From Limnoperna fortunei (taxonomy: Eukaryota > Mollusca > Bivalvia > Mytilida > Modiolidae): a DNA stretch of 64,000 bases. The DNA is taken from contig OX104113.1 of NCBI GenBank assembly GCA_944474755.1, positions 54,580,074 through 54,644,073 on the forward strand, given 5' to 3'. The first letter of the stretch is position 1. The number at the start of each line of letters is the position of its first letter. The notes under the pieces are model-generated. The model worked only from the letters and a program-made list of their open reading frames with translations. It was not told where the DNA came from and searched no databases. Shown one piece after another: positions 46,501-61,500 of this stretch. Position numbers and translations under genes: made by a program.

Positions 46501-49500
46501 ATAACGTTTCTGACAGTTTTTGTCTCGCCTGATAGGATAGTCGCTGGAGGCGAGACATATGATAATGTATGGGAAAACGGCCGCGGCAGCATAAACACTT
46601 GGACATCTTGCTTCATATTTTTGTAAGCCTTAGCCCTAGGTCCATCAAATTTGGTCCATCATAATTATGATGTTGATTACTTGCCAGTCAGTCGACTGTC
46701 ACCTGACCTTGACCTTTATTTCACGCTCCAGCAACTAAATGTACATTAAATTTTTTTGGTTACGGCAGTTCCTCTGTAACCACGCATGGTAGGATGACCT
46801 TATTTGGTATATAGGTTGCTGATGAATAGAACATGACTGTCTGGTTGGTGTCCTTGACCTCAATTTCACAGTCCAGTGACTACATTCAAGTTTTTGCATA
46901 AGGGCAGTTCCTCTGTAACAATGCATGGTATGGTGACAATATTTGGTATACAGGCCGCTGCTGATAATTAATGCTATTTACCTAATGTTTATGACGAATT
47001 TTATTTTCTTTACTGATGCCAAATGCAGGCGAGACATTTTTCTGTGTCCACGCTTGTCTCTGCTAATGTTTACATTTCTGTTTGTATGTTTTACAATTCT
47101 GTAGAAAACATTTGTGTTTCTCCACCAAAATGTTTTATCTAAAGTTTATAATGTAATAAGTATACTGTTGTTCAATATTTTATATTTTATTTTCAGGTAA
47201 AGCAGAAAATGACATAGATGGAGATGGGAATACCAAAGGTATTATATATACAGTAGTCCCCCTCTTATAAGACCACCCCATCTGAGTCATGAAAGTGGTC
47301 TTATAATGATGGTGGTCTTTCTTGAGGGGATACAATTTATACAGGTTTATACTTTATAGAGCTTGGTCGGTTGATTAGCAGCAAAAGCTGTGAAGTAATT
47401 AAGAATCACACAAAATAAATATTTGTATTTTATTATTCATTATAAATAAAAATAAAAAAGAATTCATGCAGTTCTTATCTGTTAAAAATGTGTAATGATA
47501 ATATAACAATTCCAAGTCTTCTTAACAGTGAATGTTTCTGTTCCTGTTTCATCTGCATTATCATTGTTTTTATCACTTTTATTATCTGCCCAGGTTCCAC
47601 TTCGTAGTTTATTAAAGTTCCGTCTAATTTGGAAAAATCCAGGTTTTGCTCTGTTTCAAATTTCCCAAGATTTTGACATCGTTTGTTGCAAATTTTGTTT
47701 TATGATTATGTTGGTACATTATACTATTATCTCCTTGTTGAATATTTCAGTCCTCTTGTGATAAACCCGATTTCCTTATGCCGAAATCAACTGATCTACT
47801 GTATCCTAAGTGTTTTCCCTTTAATCCAGCTTAAAAACCTTTCTATTACACGATTTCGACATTTTGTTAACCGGTTGTTGAACTGTTTCCGAACTGGTTT
47901 ACGATAATAAAACCAAATCACATTCTATTCAAGACTTCCAAAATAAACATCCGGTTAGTGAAAATGGACGTTCGTGAGGTAATTTTACGTTAGAAACACC
48001 AAATGCATCAGGGTTTTGGCCGGATAAGCCGGTGGTCGCTGGCGAAGGGATTGTATAAGACGGGGACTACTATAATAATGTATCAGATTTTGCAGTATCT
48101 CAACATACATGACAAAATTCTGTGTATATAAGCCATAATAAAAAGATGATAGAATCTCATCCAATGTTTAAAAAAAAATAAGGTCTTGGTAGGAGGGGAA
48201 ATTTGGAATTTTATTTTATATTCATAATGAGTTATTTTTAAAAGACATATAGGTGAAGACGATGCTTAAAATACCAGTTTTTTGCCCTTCCCTGTCCCTT
48301 GATCACTAAAAATAAATGGGCCAACCCAAAATTTTTATCAAAAGATAAAATTTTCATACTTACTATTCCATTTCAGATTTTGTCACGGACTGTACATATT
48401 TAAAATATTTTGTTGATTTCTTTTGATGAGTTAAAGATGTCAGACTGCAGATTTGCTGAAAGTGCTCAAAGGTCTGGCAGACCTCTATATTTTGTCTGTC
48501 CTACCAAGTATTTGTCAGATCCATATTTTTGATCATTTTTGTCTCCCCTACGACGATAGTTGCTGGAGGCGAGACATATATATGGGAATCTGGCGACAGC
48601 GGTGACTGCATAAACACTTGGATATCTTGCTTCATATCTTTGTAAGCCGAAGCCTTAGGTCCATCAAATTTGGTCCAGTGATAGCTTATGATGAGTACTT
48701 GCCAGTCAATCACCTGTCACATGACCTTGACCTCAATTTAGTGGTCCAGCGACTACGTTAAAAGTTTTAGAGTTATGGCAGTTTCTTTGTAACCACACAT
48801 GGTAGGATGACAATATTTGGTATAAAGGTTGCTGATGAATAGTACATGACTGTCTGGTAGGGTTCACCTAACCTTGACCTCCATTTCACGGTCCAGCGAC
48901 TACATTCAAGTTTTTTGTATTAGGAAAGTTCCTCTGTAACTATTCGTGGTAGGGTGACAATATTTGGTATACACGTTGCTAAAGAAGAGTGCTGAAAGTG
49001 GTATTAAACATCATTCAACCAGTCAATCGATCGTTTTTTGTCAAAATGTATATATCTTGCATTGACTTGTCTGTGTCACCTGACCTCAATTTCACAGCCC
49101 AATAGCTGCATTAAGTTATTAGATTAGGTTTCTGTTGAATAGTACATTCCAGTCAAGTAATAAAGTAATTGTCAGCTGACCATGGACCTCATTAACACAA
49201 TCCAGTGGCTGCATTTACATTTTTGTATTAGAATAGTTCCTTATTGCTGATCAACAATATATGACAGTCTGATAGGTGTCACTTGACCTTTATGTCAATG
49301 ACTGTCTCAGAATTATGTAACATATTTTATATGATGACACAATTATTCCATTTATATGCTGCTCAAAACAAAATTGTTCATGTCCCACCTGCCAAAATGG
49401 GGGGACATATAGTTTTTCAGTAAGTTGTTTGTTTGTTTGTTTCTCCCACCTCAGGTTTACCTCTAGGTTAAAGCTTCCCTATAAAGATGACTTCACATCT

Positions 49501-52500
49501 GCATAATACTTGGTACACAGTTAAAAAATGATTACATCTCCTCACTGGCAAAATTCTGTAAGGCTGTGCACGATACTCCATGATTGAGTGAACTTAGAAA
49601 AAAGGGGGGTGTTTACCATTATGCTCCAAGCAGGACATCCATGTTACTGAGAAACGTATTCTTTTTAGCTCACCTGACCCGAAGGGTCATGTGAGCTATT
49701 GCCATCACTTGGCGTCCGTGGTCGTCGTCGTCCATCGTCGTCGTCATTGTGGTTAACTTTTCTTTAAAAATCTTCTCCTACAAAACCACTGAAGGGATTG
49801 CTTTGAAACTTTGCACACATCATCAGTAAAATGTCCTCTGCCAAGTTTGCACAAATCATGGCCTCAGACCAACCAACATGGCCGCCATGGCTAAAAATAG
49901 AACCAAACAGACCTTCCTTCTTCAGGATCAAAAGCTCTACAAAACACTCCATTGGGTCAAAGTTGTATGATGACTCCTTGTAGGAGTTATTGCCCTTTAA
50001 TTGTCAAATTGATTTTTTTTGCAATTTTTGCCTCAAAATCTTAAAAATTATTAGAACTAGAGAAAAAGTAAGCATTGCTTAATTGTTCTGCTCTATGAGG
50101 GCTACAAAAATGACTTAAGGGTCAAGATTGTCTGATTAACCGTTTAAGAGTTATTCACCTTGAACTGTTTATTTTATTTGGTTTTAATTGATTTTTTAAA
50201 ATCTCCTCTGAAACCACTGAAAGTACTGCTTTGAAACCTTGTACACATCATCCATAAAATGTCCTCAACCAAGTTTGCACCAACCATGCCCGCAGATTAA
50301 ACAACGTGGCCGCCATGGCTAAAAATAGGACGGAGGGAGGTGGGGTAAAATACAGTTTTTGGCTTATATTTAAAGAAGTGTAACAGATACAGGAAAACCG
50401 AAGAGACATGCCTTCATCTGCATCAAAAGCTCTAGGAAACACTCCATTGGGTTGAAGTTGTAGGAGTTATTGCCCTTTAATTGTCAAAATTTATTATTTT
50501 TGACATTTTTGCCTCAAAATCTTGAAAATTATTAGAACTAGAGAAAAAGTTAGCATTGCTTAATTGTTCTGCTCTATGAGGGCTACAAAAATGACTTAGG
50601 GTCAAGATTTTCTGATGAACCCTTTAGGAATTATTCTCCATGAACATTTTTTTAATCAATTTTACTTGCTTTTAAAAAATCTTCTCCTCTTTAACCCATT
50701 AAAGGACTGCTTTGAAACATTGCACACATCATCTTTAGGACGTCCTCTACCAAAATTGTGCAAATCATGACACATGACTACCTTCATAGCTACATTGGCA
50801 TTGGCTTAAAATAGAAAAGGGGGGGTGGGGGGGAGTCAAGAGAGTTTTTGACTGATAATAAAAAAAAAAGTATAACATGTACAGCAAATTTGAAGTGAAC
50901 CTCCCTTCTCCCTCTAAGCATCAAAAGCTCCTCCTTATAGGAATTATTTCCCTTAAAAGGTCAAAATTAATGACTTTTGCAGAAGTGTTGGGCAATTCCT
51001 TATAGCAAAGAAAAGCTGGATAAAAAGGGTTGTTTGGTTTCAGGTTCAGGTGAGCGATACAGGCTCCTGGGAGCCTCGAGTTTACTACTGATGTGGGATG
51101 CTGTATTTTCATCAGGTACTCGGACTGCCTTCTTCCCCCAAGAAAAACTGGTTTCCAGCATGATATCTCTAAAATTGGCATCAAACCTCATTTTAACAAA
51201 ACAATTTCATCCTTTATGTCTGTCATCCATGTCTTGTAAAATACCAGTACATGTATTGCTGTCAACATTTTAAAATAGCAGTTAAGAAATTTTATGACCT
51301 AAGTTGTTTGACATAAGTGTTTTAATTTTTTACAGAAAATGATGATATTAACAAACCCATTGTAATTGTGGAGGAGGATGTGCAAAAATCTGTCCAGCTA
51401 CCACAACAGCAGCAAGGAACCAATACATCATGGCATAATTGCAGAAGATTGATCTATGTACCTAGATCTGCACAGAAGGGATACTCTGTTGGACATTGGC
51501 CTATTCCTGAAGCATTTTGGCCTGATCTTCAGTGTTCTGCTTTAGTACGTTTGACAGAAAATTAAAATCCCTTATATCCATGTAGCTTTAATAATTAATT
51601 GACAGGGGCCCTATATTAAATCTGCTTTCCCTTCTGTCTGTTATTTTTTTCCATCCATCTTCTCATTTCAAACTGTTTAATCATTGGCTGTAAATGTAGT
51701 CAGTAGAAGCTTAACTTTGCAGGAATAATGTTTATGACAGCTTCTAGAAAGAGCCCATATTTTATCTTGAGAGACTAAAACAAGGCTGACATGGCATTGC
51801 TTGTTGCTCTTTTTCCATCCTTCTCTGAGAGTCTTGAAACTTATTTATTCTTCAAACTCATAATGTTTTGTAACATGGTACAAATGGTGTTTACTAGGTC
51901 CTCCTCAAAGATTATGAATTTCAAATTGGTTGGGAAAAGAAATCTGGCTGCAATGGTTGACTGTTATTTCTGATTGTCTTGAAATTAAAAAAACTGTTAT
52001 TGAAAACTGCTAGGTCTAATAGATGTTACATTACATGATAAAAGTGTGATGGGTCAAAAGAATCATCAGAACAAAAAATCTTTGCCTTTAAAATTACTAG
52101 ATTATTACTGCACTGCAGGATTGAAGTATTGTGAGTCCTTAACAAAGATTACTCATTTTTCTTCAATCACTGCTTCCTAGAAAAATCCTCATTTTTGATT
52201 ATCAGAAAATTGGCTAATTGTTAACCTCTGCAACTGCAACCAAAATGGACTGTTACTTTGCAGGATAAAGGAGGAAGTGTGTACTGTAAGAGGTCTACAA
52301 AAAGTCCTTGTTTCATGCTTATCAAACATGACTGGCAGTTCTTATTGTCTGAAATTTAAAATTTAAAAATCTCTGAAAATACAAATAAAATTTGTAGGAA
52401 TAATGTATGGAAGGTATTCTTAAAATGTTCCTTTTGAATTGATCACTCTACTGTAATTCAAGTTTTTGTGCTGCTTCCACAGCAGTGTCCACACATTGGT

Positions 52501-55500
52501 TGTCTTCCCTCAGCATTTTGTCTAAAACAACAATATAAACTGCCAGAATTCAATCAAACATTGTCAAACAAATTCTTTGTTATGAACTGCTGGCATTAGC
52601 TGTTGTATTTCTCTCTGAAAATTATTTTCTAAAAAAATCACCTCTTTTTACCTTGTTAACAGTATAGAAATGGTTAAAATGTAGGTATCGACTAAGCTTA
52701 CTTTAAACTATGTAGTAATATCACTATGCACATGTTCTATATTATTAACTCATAATACTGGGTAGTTGTATTATTTTTCTCTGAAATGTGTTTGTGTTAG
52801 GAAACATTCTTATCAACAGGTGTTCATATGTTCATGGAAGACGTGCATGTTCAAACTTTTTATTTGTTTCACAGCCTTCAAGAACTGCTCAACCAGTTGT
52901 AAAGTTTAATTGTACTCCTTGTGAACCTATGGTTATAGAGAACTTACCATTTGATAAATATGAGCTGGAACCATCACCATTAACTCAGTTTATACTGGAA
53001 AGAAGAATGCCAAATGTCTGTTGGCAGGTAAGTTAATTTTAAATACAAGTGAATAGATAGCAGTCATGTCTCTTTATTGTGTATACTATCAAGCTTACAT
53101 CCCAATAGGTATGTGCAATTGCTTGGCAGTATACATTTTTGCAAATGTATTATAGTATGGGTTCATATTCTACCTTAAGGACTTTATCCATTGAGTTATT
53201 TCATTGATTTTTGTCTTATTTTACCAATATAGTCCTGTTAAAAAGTTAGATAGGTGATGTTGGGTATTCAGGCCCTACAGTTTTAAACTAAATTTTTAAA
53301 CATAAAACCTTGATGCAGATTTTTTATTTGTGAGAACATGTGCTGTTGTTAATATTCATATTATTTATGATTGCTTTAGTTGGAATGAATGCAAGTTGTG
53401 AAATTTTGTTAACTTTTTTTGTCAACATTATATTTGCACTTGTAATTTGTTAGTTATTACTGCTGCAGCAAAACATTTTAAGATCAAGTTATGAACACAA
53501 ATAAAACCAAATCAAACTAAGTAAACTGACAAATCTGATTTGGTAATGAATCAAATTACTGTGAAATACTTTTTATTTGTGGGTATCAATTTTCGTGGTT
53601 TTTGTGGAGGCCTTAGACCACGAAATTCAAAATCCATCAAAGAATAAAACTTCATTAACAGATTGGAACTTGGGAACAATGATCTGGAAATGTCCAAGAC
53701 TGGTATTTTATTTGTATATATGTAATATACTATTTTGTGGGTCGATCCATATGCTAGTTTTTGTTCAATATCTGTCTTAAAAGATGAAGCAAGCAGGTTT
53801 TATATTTGAATTGTGTTTTTAGCTCACCTGGACTGAAGGTCCAGGTGAGCTTTTGCTATCACTTGGCGTCCGTCGTTCGTCGTAAACTTTTTCAAAAATC
53901 TTCTCTGAAACCACTGTGCCAATTTTTTTCAAACTTGGCCACAATCATCCTTAGGGGTCTTAGTTTCAAGTTTGTACCCAGGATGTTGATCAACAGACAA
54001 ATATGGCCACTGTTACTAACAATAGAACATGGGGGGTCAACACAGGTTTTTGATCATTATCTAAAAAACTATAATAGCTATAGAGAAAACCGTTACTTCA
54101 AATTGAGCAGCACAATAAGGTCTACAATAGTTGCTATTAGTGCGAAGTTGTGTATTGGTGTCTTGTAGGAGTTATTGCCCTTTTTTGACGATTTTTGTCA
54201 ATTTTTGGTATTTACAATATAACCTGAAAACTATACGAGGTAGAGTGAAACTGTAAATGGCAAAAATAATCAGCAATAAAAGCCCTACAATTCACTTGAT
54301 TGGTCTGAAATTGTCAGATGACTTCTTATATGAATTATTGCCCGTAAATGGTAATTTTTTATGAAATTTTCCGTTTTTGTCCTGTAACTTTAAAACTATA
54401 ACAGCTAGAGTAAAACTGTAAAAAGCAAAAATGATCAACAATGCAAGCCCTACAATTCACTGTATTAGTATGAAATTGTCAGATGACTCCTTATAGGAGT
54501 TATTGCCCTTAAATGGCAATTTTTTATGAAATTTTCCTTTTTTGTCCTGTTACTGGAAAAACTATAGCAGCTAGATTGAAACTGTAAATTGCACAAATGA
54601 TCAGCAATAAAGACCCTACAATTCTTTTGATTGGTCTGAAATTGTCAGACAACTCCTTAAATTATTGCCCATAAATGACAGTTTTTTATGAAATTTTCCG
54701 TTTTTGTCCTGTAACTTAAAAACTGTAACAGCTAGAGTGAAACTGTTAATAGCAAAAATGATCAGCAATACAAGCCCTACAAATTACTATTAAAATCTGA
54801 AATTGTCAGATGACTCCTTATAGGAGTTATTGCCCTTAAATTGCAATTTTTTATGAAATTTTCCGTTTTTGTCCTGTGACTTAAAAACCATAACAGCTAG
54901 AGTGAAATAATAAATTGCAAAAATGATCAGCAAAAAAAGCCCTACAATTCATTTAATTGGTCTGAAATTGTCAGATGACTCCTTATAGGGGTTTTTGCCC
55001 TTAAATGACAATTTTGTCTTTTGTCCTGTAACTTGAAAACTATAGTAGCTAGATTAAAACTGTAAATTGCACAAATGATCAGCAATAGAAGCCCTACAAA
55101 TGATTGCTTAGTCCAAAATTGCAAGATGACTCTTTATAGGAGTTATTGCCCTTTCATTATGAATTTGGACAAATGAACAGTTTTTTAATTATAAATTAGT
55201 CTATAAAGCAAAGTACCCTAAAGGACAATGCCTAAAAACCATTTAATTTTCAGAAATTGTCGAAGGCACCTTATAGGAGTTATTGTATTTAACAAATTTT
55301 TTTAAGAAATGTTTAGTTTTTGCACAGTAACTTAAAAGCTATAACAACTAGACTGAAACTGTTAATTTCAAGAATTTTAATATAGTTTAAGTCATTTGGA
55401 TTCCAGGTGAGCAATTACAGGCTCCTGGGAGCCTCTAGTTTATTAAATGTAGGCATCATTTAATTGTAAAGAGTACGAAGGAACATCAAATTCTGGTTAA

Positions 55501-58500
55501 GGAGGGGAGATATAAGGTGTTCATTTTCGATGTTACAAAGTAACATATTATTATCGGAATAATAAGTTTGGTTGCTTCTTCGTTCATAAATTAAAATAAT
55601 AATAATAAAATATTTAAAAGACAAGCTTTTTTTTAATCTTCATTAGCACATATCAAGGACACACTGTATTAAATAGATGTTGTGATGGGTGCATTCCAGT
55701 TTGCTGAATCCCAAATTGCCGATTCCAGATTGCCGATTACATATTATTTATCCAATTAAGAACAATCCAAATGGTGTAAAAAGAATTGTATCGAGAGCAA
55801 TGTGTATTTAGGAAAATGAATTATATAAATTAAATAATTTAAGTGACATAAAAGGAATTATCAGCTTATAAAATTTTAAAGTATTGGCTTGAGACTTTCT
55901 TTGCTTTAAACAAATATGTAAGCTGAGAAAAATCAATTACTTAATTTAGGCAATCTTTCACAATTATAATCAGCTTGGGTTGTTATTGTTTTGAATTAAT
56001 ATAAAAAGCTAACAATTAGTGATTGAGAAAATTTATAATTGATATAAAAAAGAAAATTTCAAATACAATCGCATTTAAGTTATTGAACTTAAGCAAAATA
56101 TTTTCTTTAATGGTAAAATATCAATGAATCGGCAAATGGGAATCGGCTAATAGGACCCAGCAATCTGGGAATCGGCAATTTGGGATTCGGCAAATTGGCA
56201 CTAAACCGTTGTGATAATACTGATTATGACACAAAGGACATTAATTTACACCTTTGTAACTTGTGTTTATTGCTACTCAACACCCTTAGACTGGGAATGT
56301 TTGTTTTTATCACAATTAAATAGACTCCAAGTATGAAACCACGTGTGTAAACAACAGCATGTCAGGATGCTGTTATATGTTGATATTTATTATCAACAGT
56401 GAAAAGGATTCTGCTGTAATAATTTATTTTGATTGCTTTCGCATTTTACGAAACCGTCAGTCCACGAATTTAAGAACCCACGAGTCAAATTTCACCAAAC
56501 CATAAATTTGATGCCCATAGAGAAAAGTACTTTTACAGTAACATTTTGTTTACCCATATTGATTACACAAAAAATATGATCTGCTTTTATTCGGATGAAA
56601 ATTTATGATGTATTGAGATGTACAAATATATCTACAAGATATTTTTAAGTAACATTATTTATTTTGTACCCATTTATTTTTTTTTAATAATATAAATATG
56701 CTTTTAGTACTTAGTACAAGAAGAAAATTGTATGTATCACATTTAAAAAAAAAATTTTAATTAACAGTTACATGTAATCAAAACTTTATGGGAAAGCCTA
56801 TTTATAGTTACAAAAATATCCTAGAACACTGCATATATGTGTATGAATAGAATCAAAATGACTTCTTTATCATTTGAAGAAAACAGGTATCTATCAAATA
56901 AAATGAATTACAGTGGATCTTAAAGTGCAAAATTTCAAGACTTAAAACGCTAAAATTTGAAATCAATGACTACGGTTTGTTAATGTAATATTTCAATGTT
57001 GACTTGTCAAAAATTGTATCCAAATGTGGTAATGGTGCCAAAGAATAGACAATAGAAAACTAGCAGTAGCTTCATCGGTGTTCTTATTTTTTAGGTTTAT
57101 GTTAGTAACAGTGCCAAGTACAGTGACACTGGCCATCCCTTTGGGTACCTTAAAGCTAGCAGTGCTTTAGCATGTGTTAATTTGTTTGTTATGCCATATA
57201 ACTATCCAGTTTTACTACCATTGTTAGGTAAGTTTGTATTGTTCTGCCTGCTCAGTCAGGATTTGTTTAATATGCTACATATTCATTTAAGGTTGTTTAA
57301 AAAGAAACTTCAAAATCATTTAAGCCAATTTCAACCATACTTGGTGACAGTGTTCATTGGATTGTCCATTACAAAGTTTATGCTTTTTTATTCTGGTTCT
57401 GACAATAAAGCCCAAAACCCCAGAACTTAGGTTAACATGGGAACATGACCACATGCTTTTATGAATATTTAGCAGATGGTCTTTTAGAAAGTTTTTTTAT
57501 TACTCTTGTCACAATCTAAAATGTCTTCAATGAAAACTTTCAGATAGTTAAAATCAAATGATCACATTATTTATTTGTCGTTTTATATGATCATTTTTGT
57601 TCTGATCAGAAAATCACAGTGGCTGCATATGCAATTTCATTGTATCCTTAGATGCTTTCTTTTTGAAATCTTGTTGAAACCCTATTGTTTATTGCAGTGT
57701 CTTCTATAAAAAGTATTTTTATTCAGATTGGAATTGTAAGAGGTTTAGTTTTACAGAGAAAAATATCTGCATAAAGTTTTTAAGAGTACTTCTCTTAAAC
57801 CAATCTTGTTCATGGAATTGTAGGAGGTTTAGTTTTACAGAGAAAACTACATGTATCTCCACAAGTTTAAAAGAGTACTTCTGTTAAACCAATCTTGATC
57901 ACAATGTTTTTGTATGTTCCTCTACAAGTTATTTTTTTATTGAAGAATATTCAAACATGACAGTTTAACAAAAAGACCCATAAACAAACGTTCATATTAT
58001 ATTTTATGTTGTCTTTCTTGTTTTCTATTTGTTGAAATTTAACCTAATCTTAATAAATTCTATGTAATATATATTTCCTGTAATAAATTTTTTCTTCTTT
58101 TCATCTTTAAAATCTTGTCTATTTTTTTAAATAGTATGAATTGCATTAAAAATGTTCAATAGTATAAAGGAATTTTTTTATTATTTTACAGATGAGTTAT
58201 TTAAAGTGCATAAACTAAAACCAACAACAAAGTGGCGACAGCAGTTTGAAAACTACCTCAAAACAATGCCAGCTTATTATGCAGGGGTAGGCCAATCATT
58301 AACCATCTTTGTACAGGTTGATGTTTTTCTTTAAAAAAACAACCACCACTACAAACCACTACAAATATTATTGTTTATGAAATTTATTTCTTTTTGATTT
58401 GTAATTAAATATGTAACTGTACTTTTATAGTATAAATTGGGATTTACCATTGTTAAATATAGAGAACTGGTTTTATAAAGGGTAATGATGAAAAACAGGA

Positions 58501-61500
58501 TTTTTGCACGGGAATATATTTCGTGCGTAAATAGGGCGAAGGTTTTTTTTTAAATTGATATTAAATGTTAACATAAAATTTTGCATGAGAACATAAATGG
58601 GGGTGATGTTTCTGTGATATTTGAAGTTCCAAATTTGGGTATTTATTATTAAATGTGCTTGCAGTAACGACCATCATGCTTAAAAGAGATTTAAACAGGT
58701 TTGCCAAAGCCCGACTGGCATCAAAATGATTGGGTCCGTGGGTGAAGTTATAGTTGATTTTTTATACCCCCGCTCAACAGAGTCGGGGGTATATAGTGGT
58801 CCTCATGTCCGTCCGTTCGTCCGTCCACATTTGGTTTCCGGATGATAATTCAAAAAGTTTACATCTAATTTGAATGAAACTTTGGGATATTGTTATATAT
58901 CAAGTTGGTAAGAAGCCTATCGATTTTGGGGGAAATCCGTCAAATTTCAAGGTCACAGTCCACGAAAAACGTTAGAAATTTTAACAAAAAAGTTGTTTCC
59001 GGACAATAACTCAAAAAGTTTACATCCGATTTGAATGAAACTTTGGGATATTGTCATATATCAGGTTGGTAAGAAGCCTATCGATTTTGGGGGAAATCTG
59101 TCAAATTTCAAGGTCACAGTCCACGAAAAACGTTAGAAATTTTTACAAAAAAGTTGTTTCCGGACGATAACTCAAAAAGTTTACATCCGATTTGAATGAA
59201 ACTTTGGGATATTGTCATATATCAGGTTGGTAAGAAGCCTATCGATTTTGGGGGAAATCCGTCATATTTCAAGGTCACAGTCCACGAAAAACGTTAGAAA
59301 TTTTCACAAAAGCGGGGGTATCTGTGATCGCTAGATCAACTTTGTCTAGTTTTTTTGATTACCCTTCATGTAATTCTCCAAATTTTACCCCATATACATT
59401 TACTGTTAATTTCTCATTGATGCCATTTTTTACAAACATATATAGATATAAATGACAGGACTTAAAAAACTGTTCCAAAAATTTGGTGGTGTTCGATCCA
59501 TCCAAGTTTGAGCTACCAAAGTTTTACTGTACTTTAAAATTTTTTTTTATTTTTATATAACCTACTAAAAGGGATTCAACTACTTGTAAATATTACTGGC
59601 TAAATTTCAACAAGGGAGAATTTATAATTGGACACAGCTCGACTCCAATCTAAATTGACAAGGATTGCCAGCTTTCCTATCGAAGGTCAGGGAGTTATAT
59701 GGCCATAGGGGGGTATACTTGGTCATCTATGCCAAATACTTTTTGGCTGGGGTTTCACTAGTGAGCAATAATGGTGGAAATAGGTATTTTATGCCTTTTT
59801 CTGATTTCTCTGACAGAGGCCAATTTCTTCCACAACTTTTTGTGACTCGACAGTTGTAGCCATTAGAGCATCAAGAGAATTCCTATCTGCCCTAGATGAA
59901 ATGATGGAAATGTTTTCACATTGGTTTAGGTGTAGCTGGTTGGGCTATGGAAAACAATGTTGTATATTTTATAGAATTATAATAAAAAGTTGCTGTCTTA
60001 AAAAATGTAGAAGTTACTGCAAGCAACTAGACTAAGGCCAAACAAAAAAATATGTGTGTTTCCGGTTACATAGATTTATAAAATAGTTAGGTAGGTCAAT
60101 TTTTTTTTTTTTTTTTTTTTGGTTTTTGGGAATCGTGTTTGTTAAATTAGTTATTTAATGTTTACCTTTATCTTTGATAACTTTGTAGGTGTAAAGCTTG
60201 TAAGTTTCAAAAATTTACTATAAAGCCTTTAAAAGTATACACTAATACAGTCATTGAATGAGCTATCAATTTCGTTACAAGCGTTCATAGTTTACATTTC
60301 GCCGCCATGTTGGGGCGGAAGTATGAAAATAGAACTAAAACCCGGAACAATACCGGGATTTTTCCGGTTCGAAGTAACCTCCGTTAAAAACGCTAAAAAA
60401 AACTTTAGGGTCGGCTTCAAAAAAATAGGTAGGGTCGGGTAACCGGAAACACACATATTTTTTTTTTGGCCTAAATTATGTTTTTGTCATTTGTTGATTA
60501 TACCATGTGTTGAAAGGGATTCTAATATGACATACTTTAACATTTTGAGACCACAACTGTGGTAAAAAAAAATATTTATGTATGAGCAACACGTGATGAG
60601 CATCATACTTGCTAACCTTTCCGGTTTTGGCAGAATTGTTATGATTTTTATCTTGTTACTCAGCGTAATAAATTCTGGTCTGATTGTTATCCTTTCAATT
60701 TTTCTTACTATAGTTTTTCCAAAACATACTTATGTTTATATTATTTTTCCAAAAGAAACTTATAATTATATTAAAATCTTTTACTGTTAAATGCAGACAA
60801 AATCAGGATTACAGCATGTTTATAAATGAACATGTTTGAAAATACATTTTTCACCCGCTGAAATGAAATGTGGCATTGTTCATTCAGGAGAATATGTTAA
60901 TAAAATTGAATTTTGTATTGATTATTATTCCCTGTGTGTTAAATTATTCTCAGACAAGAAATTTTTAGTAAAAAAATCATGACAGCAGAGGACCTGTGCC
61001 CCTTGACCCACTGCTGTTCTGCTTGGAAACTTAGATATGTTGGCAAGTATGCATATCTTGAAAGGCTGTTCCAATGATGTTTTATCAAGGGAGCCAAAAA
61101 TGTCTCTAGAAGCAAAATGTAGATGTAAAATTATCAATTATTGATGAAGTAAAGTTGATTTTAAGAATCCTGACTACTGAAAGTGGCACAGAAAGAACTT
61201 GCACAAATCCACTGTAATTTGTAAAAAAGACACTAGATTTTAATGAACCCAATGCCTCTGAAGAGGTTTCAATGTAATACTGTTACTGAACACTTTAATA
61301 CTTTAATTTTGACAATATTAGATGCACACAGCTCCTGAACTTGCTATATTTGTTGTCATTTTATAATTTTTGCTGTATGGCTATTAAAAAGTATTTGGCT
61401 TATTCTAAACATATTATGTACCTGCATTATAAAATTGCAGCCATTAAGAAGAGCTTTAACCAGGATGGGAGCACCTAACTTGGTTCCAGATAATATGGAT

